A stretch of DNA of 64,000 nt, from assembly GCF_031082295.1 (NCBI RefSeq), contig NZ_JAVHLD010000002.1, positions 172,042 through 236,041 of the forward strand, given 5' to 3'. Source of the DNA: Humidesulfovibrio sp. (GTDB lineage Bacteria > Desulfobacterota > Desulfovibrionia > Desulfovibrionales > Desulfovibrionaceae). Position 1 is the first letter of the stretch; the number at the start of each line of letters is the position of its first letter. Positions 26,558-37,975 of this stretch are shown here, piece after piece. A program made the position numbers and the translations under genes. The notes under the pieces are model-generated. The model saw nothing but the letters and a program-made list of their open reading frames with translations. It ran no database searches and was not told where the DNA came from.

Positions 26558-29004
26558 GGCCGCAGGCCGGACAATTGGAAGCCCTGCCCGGGCGCACTCC
26601 ACACCAGTTCAAGACCGCCCCTGTCCGCAGTGCTCGCGAGCGGAATGCCGCGCCTGACGAGTTCATCCACCACGGCCTGGTTGGGGAAGCGGAAATGGTT
26701 CAGGTAGCCGCAACTGACGAGCGCCTGGACCGGCGAAACGGACTCGTAAAGCATGCCTGACAGGCTCGACTTGGAGCCGTGATGCGGGAGCACCAGCACC
26801 TGTGCGCGCAGGTCACGCCCGCGTTCGATCATATCCTCAATGCCCTCGCGTTGGACATCCCCCGGCAAAAGCGCCAGAGGTTTGCCGTTCCACACCAGCC
26901 GCAGCACGAGAGAACGCTCGTTGGTCTTGTTGCCGGGGAAATCAGCCGCAGGATGCAGGGCTTCCAGCCACACGCCGGAGCCCAACTCCAGCCGGTCGCC
27001 GGGGCCTAAGGTCTCCGGTGCGGGGGCTCCAGCCGCCAGCGCTGCGTCAAAAGTCTCACCGACAACTCCGCCAGGCCATTGCCCGTTGGTGATGAAGCGC
27101 CCAACCCGGAAACGCCGCAGGATGTGCCCCAACCCCTGGGCGTGGTCCGCGTCCGGGTGGGTCATGACCACGGCGTCCAGCCTGGGCGGGCGCCCCCAGG
27201 CCAGGGTCGGCCCGACAACGGAACGGCCCATGTCGAAGGTCCGGCTGGCCGTGCCTCCGCCATCCACCAAGACGCGACGCCCGTTGGGCGCGCTCACCAG
27301 CAGTGCCTGCGATTGGCCCACGTCAAGCAGGGTCAGGCGCACCTCGGGCCGAGCTTGGGCCAGGAGCATGACAACCTGCGGCACGGCCATGACGAGCAGC
27401 CCCGTCAACACCAGCAGCAACGGAGCGGTATTCGCCCTTCGCAGGCAATACGGCGCAAAGGCCGTGACCAGCCCAGCGCCCAAAAGTTCCGGCCAGAGCG
27501 GCCTCAAGAATGCCCCGACGGGTAGCCAGCCCGCCACTGAGGCATGGTGCAGGGCCGCCAGCATGACGTCCTGCACCTGGGCCGCAGCCCGCAGCAGCCA
27601 GCCTGCTGCGATATCCAGGCCCGGCACGGGCAGCAAAGCCATGCCGAGCATGCCCAGCACCTGCACAACCAGTCCCTGCACCGGCACCCAGGGCAGATTG
27701 AGCAGAAAATTCGGCTGGTACACCCCGAAGTACGATATCACCACGGGCAAAAGCGCCAGGTTGGCGGCCAGGCTCATGGCCAGGGCATCCCAGCCAAGGC
27801 CGAGCGCCCGGTTGAGCCATCCTTCCCGGCGCGGCCAGAACCCTCTCAGCCACGGGAGCATTATGGCCAAACCAGCCACGGCCAGAGCGGACATCTGCAA
27901 GCCCACGTCATAGACCGAGAGCGGCGAGACCAGGATCATCAGCGCCAGGGCCATGAACAGGCCGTCGATGAGCGCGCGGCCGCGATCAAGCAACAGCAGC
28001 AGGCCCCAGAAACCGAACATGCAGGCCGAACGCACAAGGGACGGGCTGCCCTGCCCTACCCAGACATAGGCGGCGATGAGTGGAAGGGAGAGGAGAATGG
28101 CAAGTTTCTGCCGCGGGATGCGCAGAAAGAGCGATGGCCACGCCAAACCGACGGCCCAGGCCAGAGCCCAGCCCAGAAGCGCCACGTAAACCACGTTCAG
28201 CCCGGACAGGGCAAGGGTGTGGGCAAGTCCGGCCGCTCGCAGTTCCTCAGTAACGGAGAGATCAATGCGCGAGCGGTCGCCCATGAGCAGGCCCAGCAAC
28301 ACGGCCCCGCCCTGGGTTTCGGGCAGGTGCCGCAACAACCCCTGGCGCAGCGACTCACGCTCGTCCCACCAGAAGCGCTCGGGCCTCTCGCCCCAGCGGA
28401 CGTAGGGCAGCGCGCCGCGCGTGTAGACCCTGTTGAACACCCCGCGCAACCGCTGCTGCCAGTCGAAGTCAGCCCCTCCCGGGTTCTGGAAACCACGCAC
28501 CGGCCACAGCCGCGCCAGGACCTGCACCTCCTGCCCCGGAGCCGGACGGTAGTCCGCCTCGTCCCAATCCCAGGCGACCTGGCCGGACAGGGCCACCGTT
28601 GCGTTGTCGTCCATCTCGGCCTGAACATCAGACAGGAGCAACTCCATCCGGCCAAAAGGCTTGTCCGTGACCTCGGCAACGCGGCCACGCAGCAGCGCCT
28701 TGCTGCGGCCATCGGTGGCGGCGGCCGAAATGGGCGGAATGTCGGGCAGGACCAGGCGGGCATGCTGGCCGCCAAGAGTGAAGCTCGCGCACACCAGGGC
28801 CAGACTCAGCAGGCCGTTGCGCCAGCTTCTGACGCGGCAGGCCGCCAGCCCTATCCAAAGGAGCGCGGCCAGGGCCAGAGCAGGTTCCGCATGGCGCAGG
28901 CTCCAGATGCCCGCCACGTACGCCAGGAAGTACACCTGCCAGGCCAACAGGCCTGGAGGCTGGCCCGAGGCCTCAAGCTGGTCCTGGCGCTGGCTGGCGA
29001 GCAT
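26554..29004 (-). CDS. comEC: ComEC/Rec2-family DNA uptake channel
   Basis: 816 residues. The N-terminal soluble domain is followed by a polytopic competence domain (about 230-560, motif LALSGLNVVYVALLGW) and a C-terminal metallo-beta-lactamase domain (MTHPDADHAQGLGHIL). ComEC is the inner-membrane channel for single-stranded DNA in natural transformation; the MBL domain may act as a nuclease. GGGGAG precedes ATG. It lies 51 bases after murA on the same strand. No other competence genes are near, and competence itself is not implied by this gene alone. Confidence 0.9.
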   Translation of the reverse strand: MLASQRQDQLEASGQPPGLLAWQVYFLAYVAGIWSLRHAEPALALAALLWIGLAACRVRSWRNGLLSLALVCASFTLGGQHARLVLPDIPPISAAATDGRSKALLRGRVAEVTDKPFGRMELLLSDVQAEMDDNATVALSGQVAWDWDEADYRPAPGQEVQVLARLWPVRGFQNPGGADFDWQQRLRGVFNRVYTRGALPYVRWGERPERFWWDERESLRQGLLRHLPETQGGAVLLGLLMGDRSRIDLSVTEELRAAGLAHTLALSGLNVVYVALLGWALAWAVGLAWPSLFLRIPRQKLAILLSLPLIAAYVWVGQGSPSLVRSACMFGFWGLLLLLDRGRALIDGLFMALALMILVSPLSVYDVGLQMSALAVAGLAIMLPWLRGFWPRREGWLNRALGLGWDALAMSLAANLALLPVVISYFGVYQPNFLLNLPWVPVQGLVVQVLGMLGMALLPVPGLDIAAGWLLRAAAQVQDVMLAALHHASVAGWLPVGAFLRPLWPELLGAGLVTAFAPYCLRRANTAPLLLVLTGLLVMAVPQVVMLLAQARPEVRLTLLDVGQSQALLVSAPNGRRVLVDGGGTASRTFDMGRSVVGPTLAWGRPPRLDAVVMTHPDADHAQGLGHILRRFRVGRFITNGQWPGGVVGETFDAALAAGAPAPETLGPGDRLELGSGVWLEALHPAADFPGNKTNERSLVLRLVWNGKPLALLPGDVQREGIEDMIERGRDLRAQVLVLPHHGSKSSLSGMLYESVSPVQALVSCGYLNHFRFPNQAVVDELVRRGIPLASTADRGGLELVWSAPGQGFQLSGLRP

Positions 29005-29055
29005 GCTCTCCCCGGCTGGTAGCTTCCCGCGTCCGGCTGCTGGGCTCTTGCCCTG

Positions 29056-30309
<1,254 letters not shown>

Positions 30310-30372
30310 GATGTGTCCTTGTGTTTCCCGGCCCGCTACGCGTCGGGCAGGATAATTTTCAGGATTTTGTCC

Positions 30373-30401
30373 TTGACCGCCGCAGGGCCATCGGATAGAG
30401 A
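30373..30401 (+). promoter_or_regulatory. Promoter of tRNA-His
   Basis: TTGACC, a 17-base spacer and TAGAGA, ending 14 bases before the mature tRNA. The tRNA-Arg gene has almost the same promoter (36762-36790). Confidence 0.65.
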
Positions 30402-30415
30402 ACTTTTCCTCTTGA

Positions 30416-30492
30416 GGTGAATGTAGCTCAGTTGGCAGAGCACCAGGTTGTGGCCCTGGGGGCCGAGGGTTCAAGCCCCTTCATTCACCCCA
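30416..30492 (+). tRNA. tRNA-His (anticodon GTG)
   Basis: The acceptor stem GTGAATG (30417-30423) pairs with CATTCAC (30482-30488). The anticodon loop is TTGTGGC. The extra 5' G typical of tRNA-His is at 30416 and can pair with C at 30489. CCA is encoded (30490-30492). The T-loop reads GGTTCAAGCC. A promoter and a terminator flank it, so it is a single-gene unit. Confidence 0.95.
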
Positions 30493-30504
30493 CTTGAGAA
30501 CAAC

Positions 30505-30536
30505 AAGGCCCCGCGCAAAACGGGGCCTTTTCTTTT
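30505..30536 (+). terminator. Rho-independent terminator after tRNA-His
   Basis: AAGGCCCCG (30505-30513) pairs with CGGGGCCTT (30521-30529), followed by TTCTTTT. It also faces the 3' end of selB. Confidence 0.85.
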
Positions 30537-30598
30537 GCCCTTCACAGCGACCGGACTGTGCTTGAGCCGGGCCAAAAAATCAAGCTCCATGCCCATGG

Positions 30599-32515
30599 CT
30601 AGCGCTTGCGCAGCTTGCGGTTGTCGCCCACGCGCACGGTGAGCTTTTCCTTGTCGAAATACTCCAGGAGCGGAATGGCGTACTTGCGCGACAAACCGGA
30701 CACCTCGCGGAAATCCTGCGGGTGCATGTCCTCGTGCGTGGCGAAGAAGGCCACGACCTTTTCGATCAGGCCCGCCACGGAAGTGGCGTCGAAGTACATC
30801 TCCTCCTTGATCTTCACGAGCAGCCCTTCGTCCTGCAGAACCTTGAACACCGGCGCCGCCTCCTTGAAGGTCAGGTCCAGGGGTTCAAGCACGTCCTTCA
30901 TGTTCGGCGGGGTCAGGCCTCCCGCGGTGTAGGCGTCCAGAAGCTTCTGGCGCAGGCTCGCGGCGTCCGAGGCGAGCGACACCTTGTGCCCGGGCAGGCG
31001 CAACATTTCCTGGTCCGCGGCTATGGCGCCCTTGCGCAGCAGGCCTTCCAGCACCAGGTGGAACAGCTTCGGACTCAGGCGCTTGCCCCAGGTGGAGGCG
31101 AGCCCGCCGCGCGCAACGCCTGGCTTCATGGGCTCGCGCGAATGGAAGTCGGCCAGATGCGCCAGCAGGCCCTCTGACAACGCCTGGACAACCTTGCCCG
31201 ACACGTAGACGCGTGCCTCGCGGTCGATGAGAAAGGCCTCCTGCCGCCCGCCCATGAGCTGCAGCGCCTTTTCCAGCGCCTTGGATTCCATGCTGCTGGC
31301 AACCAGCAACTGCGCGAAGGACAGCCCGGCGTTGGCCGCCAGCTCAAGCTGCGCCAGCACGATGTCCTCCGGGGCTGAAGCGCCCAGGCTGCGCAAGGTC
31401 TCCACAGCCGGGGAAAAACGCTTCACCCGGTGCGGCAGGGGCGACAGCAGCCGCCCGCCGGCGATGGTCCTGAGCGGCGAAAAAGAGCGCGCCACCACGC
31501 GGTCGCCGAACACCCCGGCCAGGGGCTCGGTAAAGCGGATGCGGCAGATGGCGGTCTGGCCCGGTTCGAGCGCCTCGCCCTCCAGCATGTAGACCCTGGC
31601 CATGACCTCGCGCGCGCCGTGGTGGAAGTGCACTTCCTTGCGGTGCTTGATGGACCTGGGCGAAGACTTCAGGCAGGTCAGCTCCACGTCCCAGGAAAGG
31701 CTGGGAAACAGCGAGCCGGGCCGGGCCAGCACGTCCCCGCGCGAGAGCTCCTCCACCTCCAGGCCGGACAGGTTCACCGCCGTGCGGCTGCCGGCGGCGA
31801 CCTCCTCCACCTGGGCGCCATGGGATTGCAGGGTGCGCACCTTGGTGGCCAGCCCCTTGGGGAACACGGTCACGTCCTCGCCCACCTTGATCTTGCCGGA
31901 CACCAGCGTGCCGGTGACCACGGTGCCATAGCCCTTCATGGTGAACACGCGGTCCACCGGCAGACGGAACAGGTCCGAGCGGCGATGGGGCTGGAAGGCA
32001 TCGACGAGCTTGGCCAGCTCGGCCTTGAGTTCCGGCAGGCCCGCCCCGGTGTGGGCGGACACGGGCAGGATGGGCGAACCTTCGAGGAATGAACCTTTGA
32101 GGTAGGTGGCCACCTCCTCCTCCACCATCATGAGCCAGTCCGGCTCCACCATGTCGACCTTGGTGAGGGCCACGACGCCCGTGGTGATGCCAAGCAGCGA
32201 GCAGATTTCCAGGTGCTCGCGGGTCTGGGGCATGATGCCCTCGTCCGCGGCGATGACCAGCACCACGAAGTCGATGCCCGCGGCGCCCGCCACCATGTTC
32301 TTCACGAAGCGTTCGTGGCCAGGCACGTCCACCACGCCAAGCCTCTTCACGCCAGACTTGCCGCCCGGCAGTTCCATGAAGGCGAAGCCAAGCTCGATGG
32401 TGATGCCGCGCTTCTTCTCCTCGGCCAGGCGGTCGCAGTCGATGCCCGTGAGGGCCTTGACCAGCGTCGTCTTGCCGTGGTCGATATGCCCGGCGGTGCC
32501 CATGATGACCGGCAT
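30599..32515 (-). CDS. selB: Selenocysteine-specific elongation factor
   Basis: 638 residues. The GTPase domain has [28 protein letters not shown] and TKVD. EF-Tu-like domains 2 and 3 follow, then a C-terminal extension of winged helices (about 380-638, ending in [20 protein letters not shown]) that binds the SECIS hairpin of the mRNA. It delivers Sec-tRNA(Sec) to in-frame UGA codons. AGGAG lies 4 bases before ATG. Last gene of folC-selA-aminopeptidase-selB; 9 bases after the aminopeptidase. Confidence 0.96.
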   Translation of the reverse strand: MPVIMGTAGHIDHGKTTLVKALTGIDCDRLAEEKKRGITIELGFAFMELPGGKSGVKRLGVVDVPGHERFVKNMVAGAAGIDFVVLVIAADEGIMPQTREHLEICSLLGITTGVVALTKVDMVEPDWLMMVEEEVATYLKGSFLEGSPILPVSAHTGAGLPELKAELAKLVDAFQPHRRSDLFRLPVDRVFTMKGYGTVVTGTLVSGKIKVGEDVTVFPKGLATKVRTLQSHGAQVEEVAAGSRTAVNLSGLEVEELSRGDVLARPGSLFPSLSWDVELTCLKSSPRSIKHRKEVHFHHGAREVMARVYMLEGEALEPGQTAICRIRFTEPLAGVFGDRVVARSFSPLRTIAGGRLLSPLPHRVKRFSPAVETLRSLGASAPEDIVLAQLELAANAGLSFAQLLVASSMESKALEKALQLMGGRQEAFLIDREARVYVSGKVVQALSEGLLAHLADFHSREPMKPGVARGGLASTWGKRLSPKLFHLVLEGLLRKGAIAADQEMLRLPGHKVSLASDAASLRQKLLDAYTAGGLTPPNMKDVLEPLDLTFKEAAPVFKVLQDEGLLVKIKEEMYFDATSVAGLIEKVVAFFATHEDMHPQDFREVSGLSRKYAIPLLEYFDKEKLTVRVGDNRKLRKR

Positions 32516-32524
32516 TGATGTCTC

Positions 32525-33919
32525 CTAGCTCTTCAGGAAGGCGCGGAAGGCCAGCACCGTGGCGTAAAGGTCGGCCTTGCCCAGCACCTCAAACGGGCTG
32601 TGCATGGACAAAACAGCTGGCCCCATGTCGATGACGTCCATGCCGTACACGGCCAGGAACTTGGCCACCGTGCCGCCGCCGCCCAGATCGACCTTGCCCA
32701 GCTCGGCCATCTGCCAGGGCACCCCGGCCTTGTCCAGAATGTTGCGCAGATAGGCCACGTATTCCGGGTGCGCGTCGTTGGCCCCGACCTTGCCGCGGTG
32801 TCCGGTGAACTTGTTGAAGCACGGGCCGTAGCCGATGTACGCGGCGTTGCGCTTCTCGAAAACGTCCAGGTGGTCCGGGTCAACGGCGGCGTTCACGTCC
32901 GCGCTGATGGCCATGCCGCGCTGGAACACCTCGGACAGCCGCGCCTTGGGCTCCCAGGCCGCCAGCAGGTCGGCCACGGCGTACTCGAAGAACAGGGACT
33001 GCGCGCCGGTGCCGCCCTCGCTGCCGATCTCCTCCTTGTCCCAGAACAGCACCAACTGGGTGTGCTCCGGTGTCTTCTCGGCCAAGAGCGCCTGCAATCC
33101 GGCGAACACGCAGGAGCGGTCGTCATGGCCGTATCCGCCGATCATGGAACCGTCGAGCCCGACGCTGCGGGCGGGTCCGGCGGGCACCAGCTGCAGCTCG
33201 GCGCTGAACAGGTCGCTCTCGGTGACGCCGTAGCGCTTGTTCAAGAGCTCCAGCACCCGCTGCCGCACGCGCTCCTTGTCCTTGGCGTGCTTGGGGTCGC
33301 CCGGGTTGGCGGGCTCGTGCGCCACAACGGCGTTCAGCTTCTCGGCCTCAAAGGCGTCGGAGACCTTCTGTTCCGCATGCTTCTGGGCCAGATGCGGCAG
33401 AAGGTCGGTGATGGTCAGCACCGGGTCGGACAGCTCCTCGCCCACGCAGACATTCACGACGGTGCCGTCCTTCTTGACCACCACGCCGTGCAGGGCCAGC
33501 TCGCGCGCCAGCCACTGGTATTTGCGGATGCCGCCGTAATAGTGGGTCTTCATGAGGCCCAGGTCGGTGTCCTCGTACAGGGGGTGCTGCTTCAGGTCGA
33601 TGCGCGGCGTGTCGGCATGCGCGCCAATGAGCCGGAAGCCCTGGGACAGCGGCTTGCGCCCGCGCCGCACCAGCAGGATGGACTTGCCGCGCAGCACGCG
33701 GGCGTAGGCCTTGGTCTTGGCGGTCAGCGTCTCGCTGAACCCGGCCTTCTTCACGGCGTCGAGCACGTACTCGATGGTCTCGCGCTCGGTCTTGCAGGTG
33801 GAGAGAAAGCGGATGTACGCGTCGGCGCAGGCGTTCAGCGCCTTGCGGTCGGCAGCGGAGGCATAAACATCCCAGCAGTTGCGGGACTCATGCCCCAGTT
33901 CTGGCTTCATTTTGCTCAC
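32525..33919 (-). CDS. M18-family aminopeptidase
   Basis: 464 residues. The start is GTG with CTGGAG eight bases before it. The sequence shows the M18 metallopeptidase layout: [18 protein letters not shown] (first metal His and Asp), [17 protein letters not shown] (the metal Glu pair), [15 protein letters not shown], and the C-terminal [15 protein letters not shown] (metal His). It would be a cytoplasmic zinc aminopeptidase; aspartyl preference is common in the family but not shown. It lies between selA and selB with short gaps, an odd place for a peptidase. Confidence 0.85.
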   Translation of the reverse strand: MSKMKPELGHESRNCWDVYASAADRKALNACADAYIRFLSTCKTERETIEYVLDAVKKAGFSETLTAKTKAYARVLRGKSILLVRRGRKPLSQGFRLIGAHADTPRIDLKQHPLYEDTDLGLMKTHYYGGIRKYQWLARELALHGVVVKKDGTVVNVCVGEELSDPVLTITDLLPHLAQKHAEQKVSDAFEAEKLNAVVAHEPANPGDPKHAKDKERVRQRVLELLNKRYGVTESDLFSAELQLVPAGPARSVGLDGSMIGGYGHDDRSCVFAGLQALLAEKTPEHTQLVLFWDKEEIGSEGGTGAQSLFFEYAVADLLAAWEPKARLSEVFQRGMAISADVNAAVDPDHLDVFEKRNAAYIGYGPCFNKFTGHRGKVGANDAHPEYVAYLRNILDKAGVPWQMAELGKVDLGGGGTVAKFLAVYGMDVIDMGPAVLSMHSPFEVLGKADLYATVLAFRAFLKS

Positions 33920-33959
33920 GAATATGCTCCAGGGGGTTCAGGTGTCGTTCCGTGGTGCT

Positions 33960-35408
33960 TCAGTCATCGCCCAGGGCCTGACGCAAGGCGTCAAGAACCA
34001 GGGCGTGCTCGGAAATATCCAGCGTGCGCGGGTCCAGGCAAAAGGCCCCATCCTCCACGCGGCCCACCAGCGGCGGGTCCGTGGCCAGAAGCGCCTGGCG
34101 CAGCCCGTCGATGCTCAGCCGCGAGCCCTCGTTGAGGCGAAGCGCCACCAGCTCCGTGGGCAGGTCGGCCTCGGGGAAGGCCCCGCCGCCCACGCGTGAC
34201 ACGCCCCGCCGCACGGCCACATCGAGCCGCCCGTCGAGGCTGGCGGACAGGTGCTTCCGTAAAAGCCCGGCCAGGCGCGAGGCCTGGGCGCGCAGACTCG
34301 AAAGCGGTCGGGTCATCATGGCCAGGGTGGGCACCCCGGCCTTGGCCAGCTCCGGGTCCAGGTACAACCGCAGGGTGGCCTCCAGGGCCGCCACGGTCAG
34401 CTTGTCGATGCGCAGGGCGCGGTTCAGCGGATTCTTCTTGATGCGCTCGATGAACTCGCGGCGTCCGACGATGATGCCCGCCTGCGGCCCACCCAAGACC
34501 TTGTCCCCGGAGAAGGTGACCACGTCCGCGCCGTCGGCTATGGCCTCGCTGGCCGATGGCTCGCCGGGCAGGCCGTCGGCCTCGAAACGCATGAGGCTGC
34601 CGCTGCCCAGGTCCTCGATGACCGGCAGGCCGAAGGTGGAGGCCAGGGTCTTGAGTTCGCCCAGCGGCACCTCCTTCACGAAGCCCACCTGCCGGAAGTT
34701 GGAGGTGTGGACCTTCATGAGGGCCGCGGTTTCCGAGCCGATGGCGGCTTCGTAGTCGCGCAGGTGCGTGCGGTTGGTGGCGCCGACCTCGCGCAGGATG
34801 CACCCGCTCTTGGCCATGACCTCGGGGATGCGGAAGCTCCCGCCGATCTCGACCAGCTGCCCGCGCGAGACGATGACCTCGCGGCCCTTGCACAGGGTGT
34901 CCAGCACGATGAGCACGGCGGCCGCGTTGTTGTTCACCACCAGCGCGGCCTCGGCCCCGGTAAGGCGGCAGAGCAGCGCCTCCACATGGGAGTAGCGGCT
35001 TCCCCGCTCCCCAGTGGCGAGGTCGAACTCGAGATTGGAATAGTGCGCGGCGGCCTCGGCCACTGCGGCCACGGCCTCTCGGGCCAGGAGCGAGCGTCCC
35101 ATGTTGGTGTGCACGACCACGCCGGTGCCGTTCAGCACGCGGCGAAAGCGGGGCTTGGCCCCCTGGCGCACAAAGGCCAGCATGCGCGGATAGAGCGCGG
35201 TGAGCGAAAGCTGCGCCGCGTCGGAAAAGGCACCGGCGCGGATCTCCTCGCGCACGAGGTCGAGGAAGGAGTTGACCAGATCCTTGACCAGCGGACGCGG
35301 AACGCCCTGCAGGACCGGCTGCGCCGTCTTGCCGATGCGGACGGTGTCCGCGGCCAGGGCGGCCAGGCACTGGTCAACGGCGGGAAGGTGGCGAAAAAGT
35401 GTGCTCAC
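33960..35408 (-). CDS. selA: L-seryl-tRNA(Sec) selenium transferase
   Basis: 482 residues, full length. An N-terminal tRNA-binding region is followed by a fold-type I PLP domain; the PLP lysine is in TFSGDKVLGGPQAG (about residue 303). NGTGVVVHTNMGRSLL is the conserved SelA stretch near residue 93. SelA converts Ser-tRNA(Sec) to Sec-tRNA(Sec) using selenophosphate. The start overlaps the folC stop by 4 bases, and selB lies downstream in the same run. selC and selD are not in the window. Confidence 0.96.
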   Translation of the reverse strand: MSTLFRHLPAVDQCLAALAADTVRIGKTAQPVLQGVPRPLVKDLVNSFLDLVREEIRAGAFSDAAQLSLTALYPRMLAFVRQGAKPRFRRVLNGTGVVVHTNMGRSLLAREAVAAVAEAAAHYSNLEFDLATGERGSRYSHVEALLCRLTGAEAALVVNNNAAAVLIVLDTLCKGREVIVSRGQLVEIGGSFRIPEVMAKSGCILREVGATNRTHLRDYEAAIGSETAALMKVHTSNFRQVGFVKEVPLGELKTLASTFGLPVIEDLGSGSLMRFEADGLPGEPSASEAIADGADVVTFSGDKVLGGPQAGIIVGRREFIERIKKNPLNRALRIDKLTVAALEATLRLYLDPELAKAGVPTLAMMTRPLSSLRAQASRLAGLLRKHLSASLDGRLDVAVRRGVSRVGGGAFPEADLPTELVALRLNEGSRLSIDGLRQALLATDPPLVGRVEDGAFCLDPRTLDISEHALVLDALRQALGDD

Positions 35409-36739
35409 GGCAGATCCTCCAATGGGGACGAGGCGGCTTTGCCGCGGAGATGTTCCGGGCGCTCCAGCAGGCCAGGGTGATTAGTATAAAACTCGCCCAG
35501 TAAATACAAGGAACCACAGACAAGAACAGGACCGGCACAATTCGCCAGCGCCGCAAGGGCTGCGTTCACGTCGAGAGCGGGCACGGCCCCCGGACCAAGG
35601 AGACCGGCAAGCTCATCCGGTTCGCAGGAGCGCGGGCAGCTCGGGATCCCCGCCGCCATGACCGCGCCCGTGGTGAGGCTGCGCACCAGCGGCAGCATGG
35701 CGTCCAGCGGCTTGTCGCGCAGGCAGCCGAACACCACGGCGCCAGGCCGGATGCCGTCCGCATCGAGCGAGGCCTTGAGGGCCGCCAACCCGTGGGCGTT
35801 GTGCCCCCCATCCAGGATGAGCTCCGGCAGCCCCGCTCCGGCAGGAACATGCTGCATGCGGCCCGGGATGAACGCCTGGGCAAAGGCGTCTCGGCAGGCG
35901 GCCTCGATGACCGGCAGGCGGAGCCGCGCGGCCCAAACCGTAAACGCCGCCAGGGCCAGGCGCGCGTTCTCCTGCTGGTGCAGTCCGGGCAGGCCAAGGC
36001 GCAGGCCGGTCATGTGCGGCGCGAAGACCTTGCCGTTCGGGGCGGGCGCCACGCGGCCCTTGGCGCGCGAGTAGGAGAGCACCTCGCCCACGCTGACCAG
36101 CTCCGAGCCGACTTCCGCGGCCACGCGCCGCAGCACGGCCATGGCCTCCGGCTCCTGGTGCGCGGTGATGGCCAGCCCGCCCGTCCGCATTGCCCCGGCC
36201 TTGTCCAGCGCTATCTCGGCCAGGGTGTTGCCGAGGACATTCTGGTGGTCAAGCCCGATGGGGGTGAACACCGTGAGCGCCGGGGCCAGCACATTGGTGG
36301 CGTCATAGCGCCCCCCAAGCCCGGCCTCCATCACCGCCACGTCGCACTTCGCGTCCTCGAAGGCCAGGACGGCCAGCGCGGTGAGCAGCTCGAAATAGGT
36401 AAGGCCGAGGCCCTCGGTCCGGCTCAGCACTTCGGCGCCCAGGCGCGCCCAGGTTTCCTCTGACAGCAGGGCGCCGTCCACAAGTATTCGTTCGCGGACG
36501 CTGACGAAATGCGGGCTGGTGTAGAGCCCAACGCGCAGGCCGTGGGCGCGGAGCAGCTCGGCCAGAATCGTGGCGGTGGAGCCCTTGCCGTTGGTGCCGA
36601 CCACATGCAGCACGGGAAAGCGCGGACGACCGGCGCGCGCCACAAAGGCGGCCATGCGGTCCAGGCCAAGATCCATGTGGAACAGGCCCAGATTCTCCAG
36701 GTGTTCTATGAAATCAGGAAAGTTAGGCGCTTTCGTCAC
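35405..36739 (-). CDS. folC: Dihydrofolate/folylpolyglutamate synthase
   Basis: 444 residues from a GTG start (MTKAPNFPDFIEHLENLG), preceded by AAAGGT. The frame stays open to 36910 across the tRNA-Arg gene, so the longer version is rejected. The ATP loop VVGTNGKGSTATILAELL, the folate region SPHFVSVRERI and the Mur-ligase-like C-terminal domain (DGGHNAHGLAAL) are in order. It adds glutamate to dihydropteroate and to folates. The stop overlaps selA by 4 bases, which couples folate and selenium genes. Confidence 0.93.
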   Translation of the reverse strand: MTKAPNFPDFIEHLENLGLFHMDLGLDRMAAFVARAGRPRFPVLHVVGTNGKGSTATILAELLRAHGLRVGLYTSPHFVSVRERILVDGALLSEETWARLGAEVLSRTEGLGLTYFELLTALAVLAFEDAKCDVAVMEAGLGGRYDATNVLAPALTVFTPIGLDHQNVLGNTLAEIALDKAGAMRTGGLAITAHQEPEAMAVLRRVAAEVGSELVSVGEVLSYSRAKGRVAPAPNGKVFAPHMTGLRLGLPGLHQQENARLALAAFTVWAARLRLPVIEAACRDAFAQAFIPGRMQHVPAGAGLPELILDGGHNAHGLAALKASLDADGIRPGAVVFGCLRDKPLDAMLPLVRSLTTGAVMAAGIPSCPRSCEPDELAGLLGPGAVPALDVNAALAALANCAGPVLVCGSLYLLGEFYTNHPGLLERPEHLRGKAASSPLEDLP

Positions 36740-36761
36740 GGACGACCTTTGGACACGGCCC

Positions 36762-36790
36762 TTGACCGCGCCCCGCAGCTTGTTTAGTGA
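36762..36790 (+). promoter_or_regulatory. Promoter of tRNA-Arg
   Basis: TTGACC, a 17-base spacer and TAGTGA, ending 14 bases before the mature tRNA. Same -35 and spacer as the tRNA-His promoter. It lies just upstream of, and divergent from, folC. Confidence 0.65.
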
Positions 36791-36804
36791 ATTGTTCCCC
36801 GTGC

Positions 36805-36881
<77 letters not shown>

Positions 36882-36981
36882 TTTCTACCAGAACCCCTCC
36901 CCGGACACAAATTTTTCGGTTTGGCCGACTATTTCATGCGCAATGCTGGACACATCCCTGCGGGCATTGTACAAACACAGT

Positions 36982-37971
36982 ATGAAAAACCAGAAAGCCG
37001 ACACCAGCGCCGATGTCATGCAGACTGGCATCCTGCTCGACACCGGCACCAACGAGCTGGAGATTTTGGAGTTCCACATCGACAGTGACGCTGGCCCAGG
37101 TGGCCAGGGCGAGCGGCACTCCTTTGGCGTCAACGTGGCCAAGGTCATGGAGGTCATCGAGAGCCCTGGCCTTGAGCCTCTGCCGGGAGCTACCCACCCG
37201 AGCTTCAGGGGCATCATTCCCCTGCGCAGCCACATCCTGCCCGTCATCGACCTGGCTGTGTGGCTGAACATCAATAAGGCGCCCGCTCCGCTGGACAACG
37301 TCATCGTCACCGAGTTCAGCAAGGCTGTCACCGGGTTTGTGGTCTCTGGGGTAACTGGCATCCATCGCGTGGGCTGGCCCGAGGTCATCCCGCCCGACGG
37401 CTATCTGCCCAAAACCGGCATCCAGGCCATCATCGGCCTTGTGGAGCGGGATGGACACTTCATCCAATTGCTGGACCTTGAGACCATCATCGCGGACCTT
37501 TCGCCAGCACAAGAATTCGATACTTCGGTCGAAGCATTCGTGGCGCATCGAGAGCTGAAGGCCCTGGTGGCCGATGACTCCGCCACCATCCGCCTGATGC
37601 TGCAAAAAAGCCTGACCCGCGCAGGCATCACGCCGACCATCACCTCAAACGGGCACGAGGCCCTGGAAACCGCACGCGCGCTGGCCCGTCAGGCCGCTGC
37701 CGAGGGCAGGCCCATTCACGACTTTTTGGACATCGTCATCTCCGACATCGAGATGCCCCTTATGGATGGCTTCACCCTGACCAAGAACATCAAGCACGAC
37801 GCTGTATTGCGCGACCTGCCTGTTGTGTTGTACTCATCCATCATCACCGCTGAACTGCGCCACAAGGGCCAATCCGTCGGTGCCGACCGCCAGATCTCCA
37901 AGCCCGACCTGGAAAGCATTCCACAAACGGCAGTGCAGCTGGTGCAGGAGTATGAACGCAATCGGGGGTAG
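36982..37971 (+). CDS. cheV: Chemotaxis coupling protein CheV (CheW + receiver)
   Basis: 329 residues from the chosen ATG; starts at 36943 and 37018 are also in frame and none has a good ribosome-binding site. The family start GILLDTGTNELEILEF follows shortly after the 37018 ATG, so that is the minimum. Residues about 25-180 are a CheW-like domain (FRGIIPLRSHILPVIDLAVWL). Residues about 195-325 are a receiver domain (ALVADDSATIRLMLQ; phospho-acceptor Asp in DIVISDIEMPLMDG; Lys in QISKPDL). CheV links receptors to CheA and tunes the array by phosphorylation. An Hpt gene follows after 4 bases. Confidence 0.92.
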   Translation: MKNQKADTSADVMQTGILLDTGTNELEILEFHIDSDAGPGGQGERHSFGVNVAKVMEVIESPGLEPLPGATHPSFRGIIPLRSHILPVIDLAVWLNINKAPAPLDNVIVTEFSKAVTGFVVSGVTGIHRVGWPEVIPPDGYLPKTGIQAIIGLVERDGHFIQLLDLETIIADLSPAQEFDTSVEAFVAHRELKALVADDSATIRLMLQKSLTRAGITPTITSNGHEALETARALARQAAAEGRPIHDFLDIVISDIEMPLMDGFTLTKNIKHDAVLRDLPVVLYSSIITAELRHKGQSVGADRQISKPDLESIPQTAVQLVQEYERNRG

Positions 37972-37975
37972 CACC

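Noticed and set aside
27544-29022. 492-codon open frame on the plus strand over comEC
   Set aside because: Antisense shadow of comEC, rich in Gln, Arg and His as usual for such frames.
30310-30474. 55-residue N-terminal extension of MurA
   Set aside because: It overlaps the tRNA-His gene. MDKLIIEGG at 30309 is the normal MurA N-terminus and places the catalytic Cys at 115.
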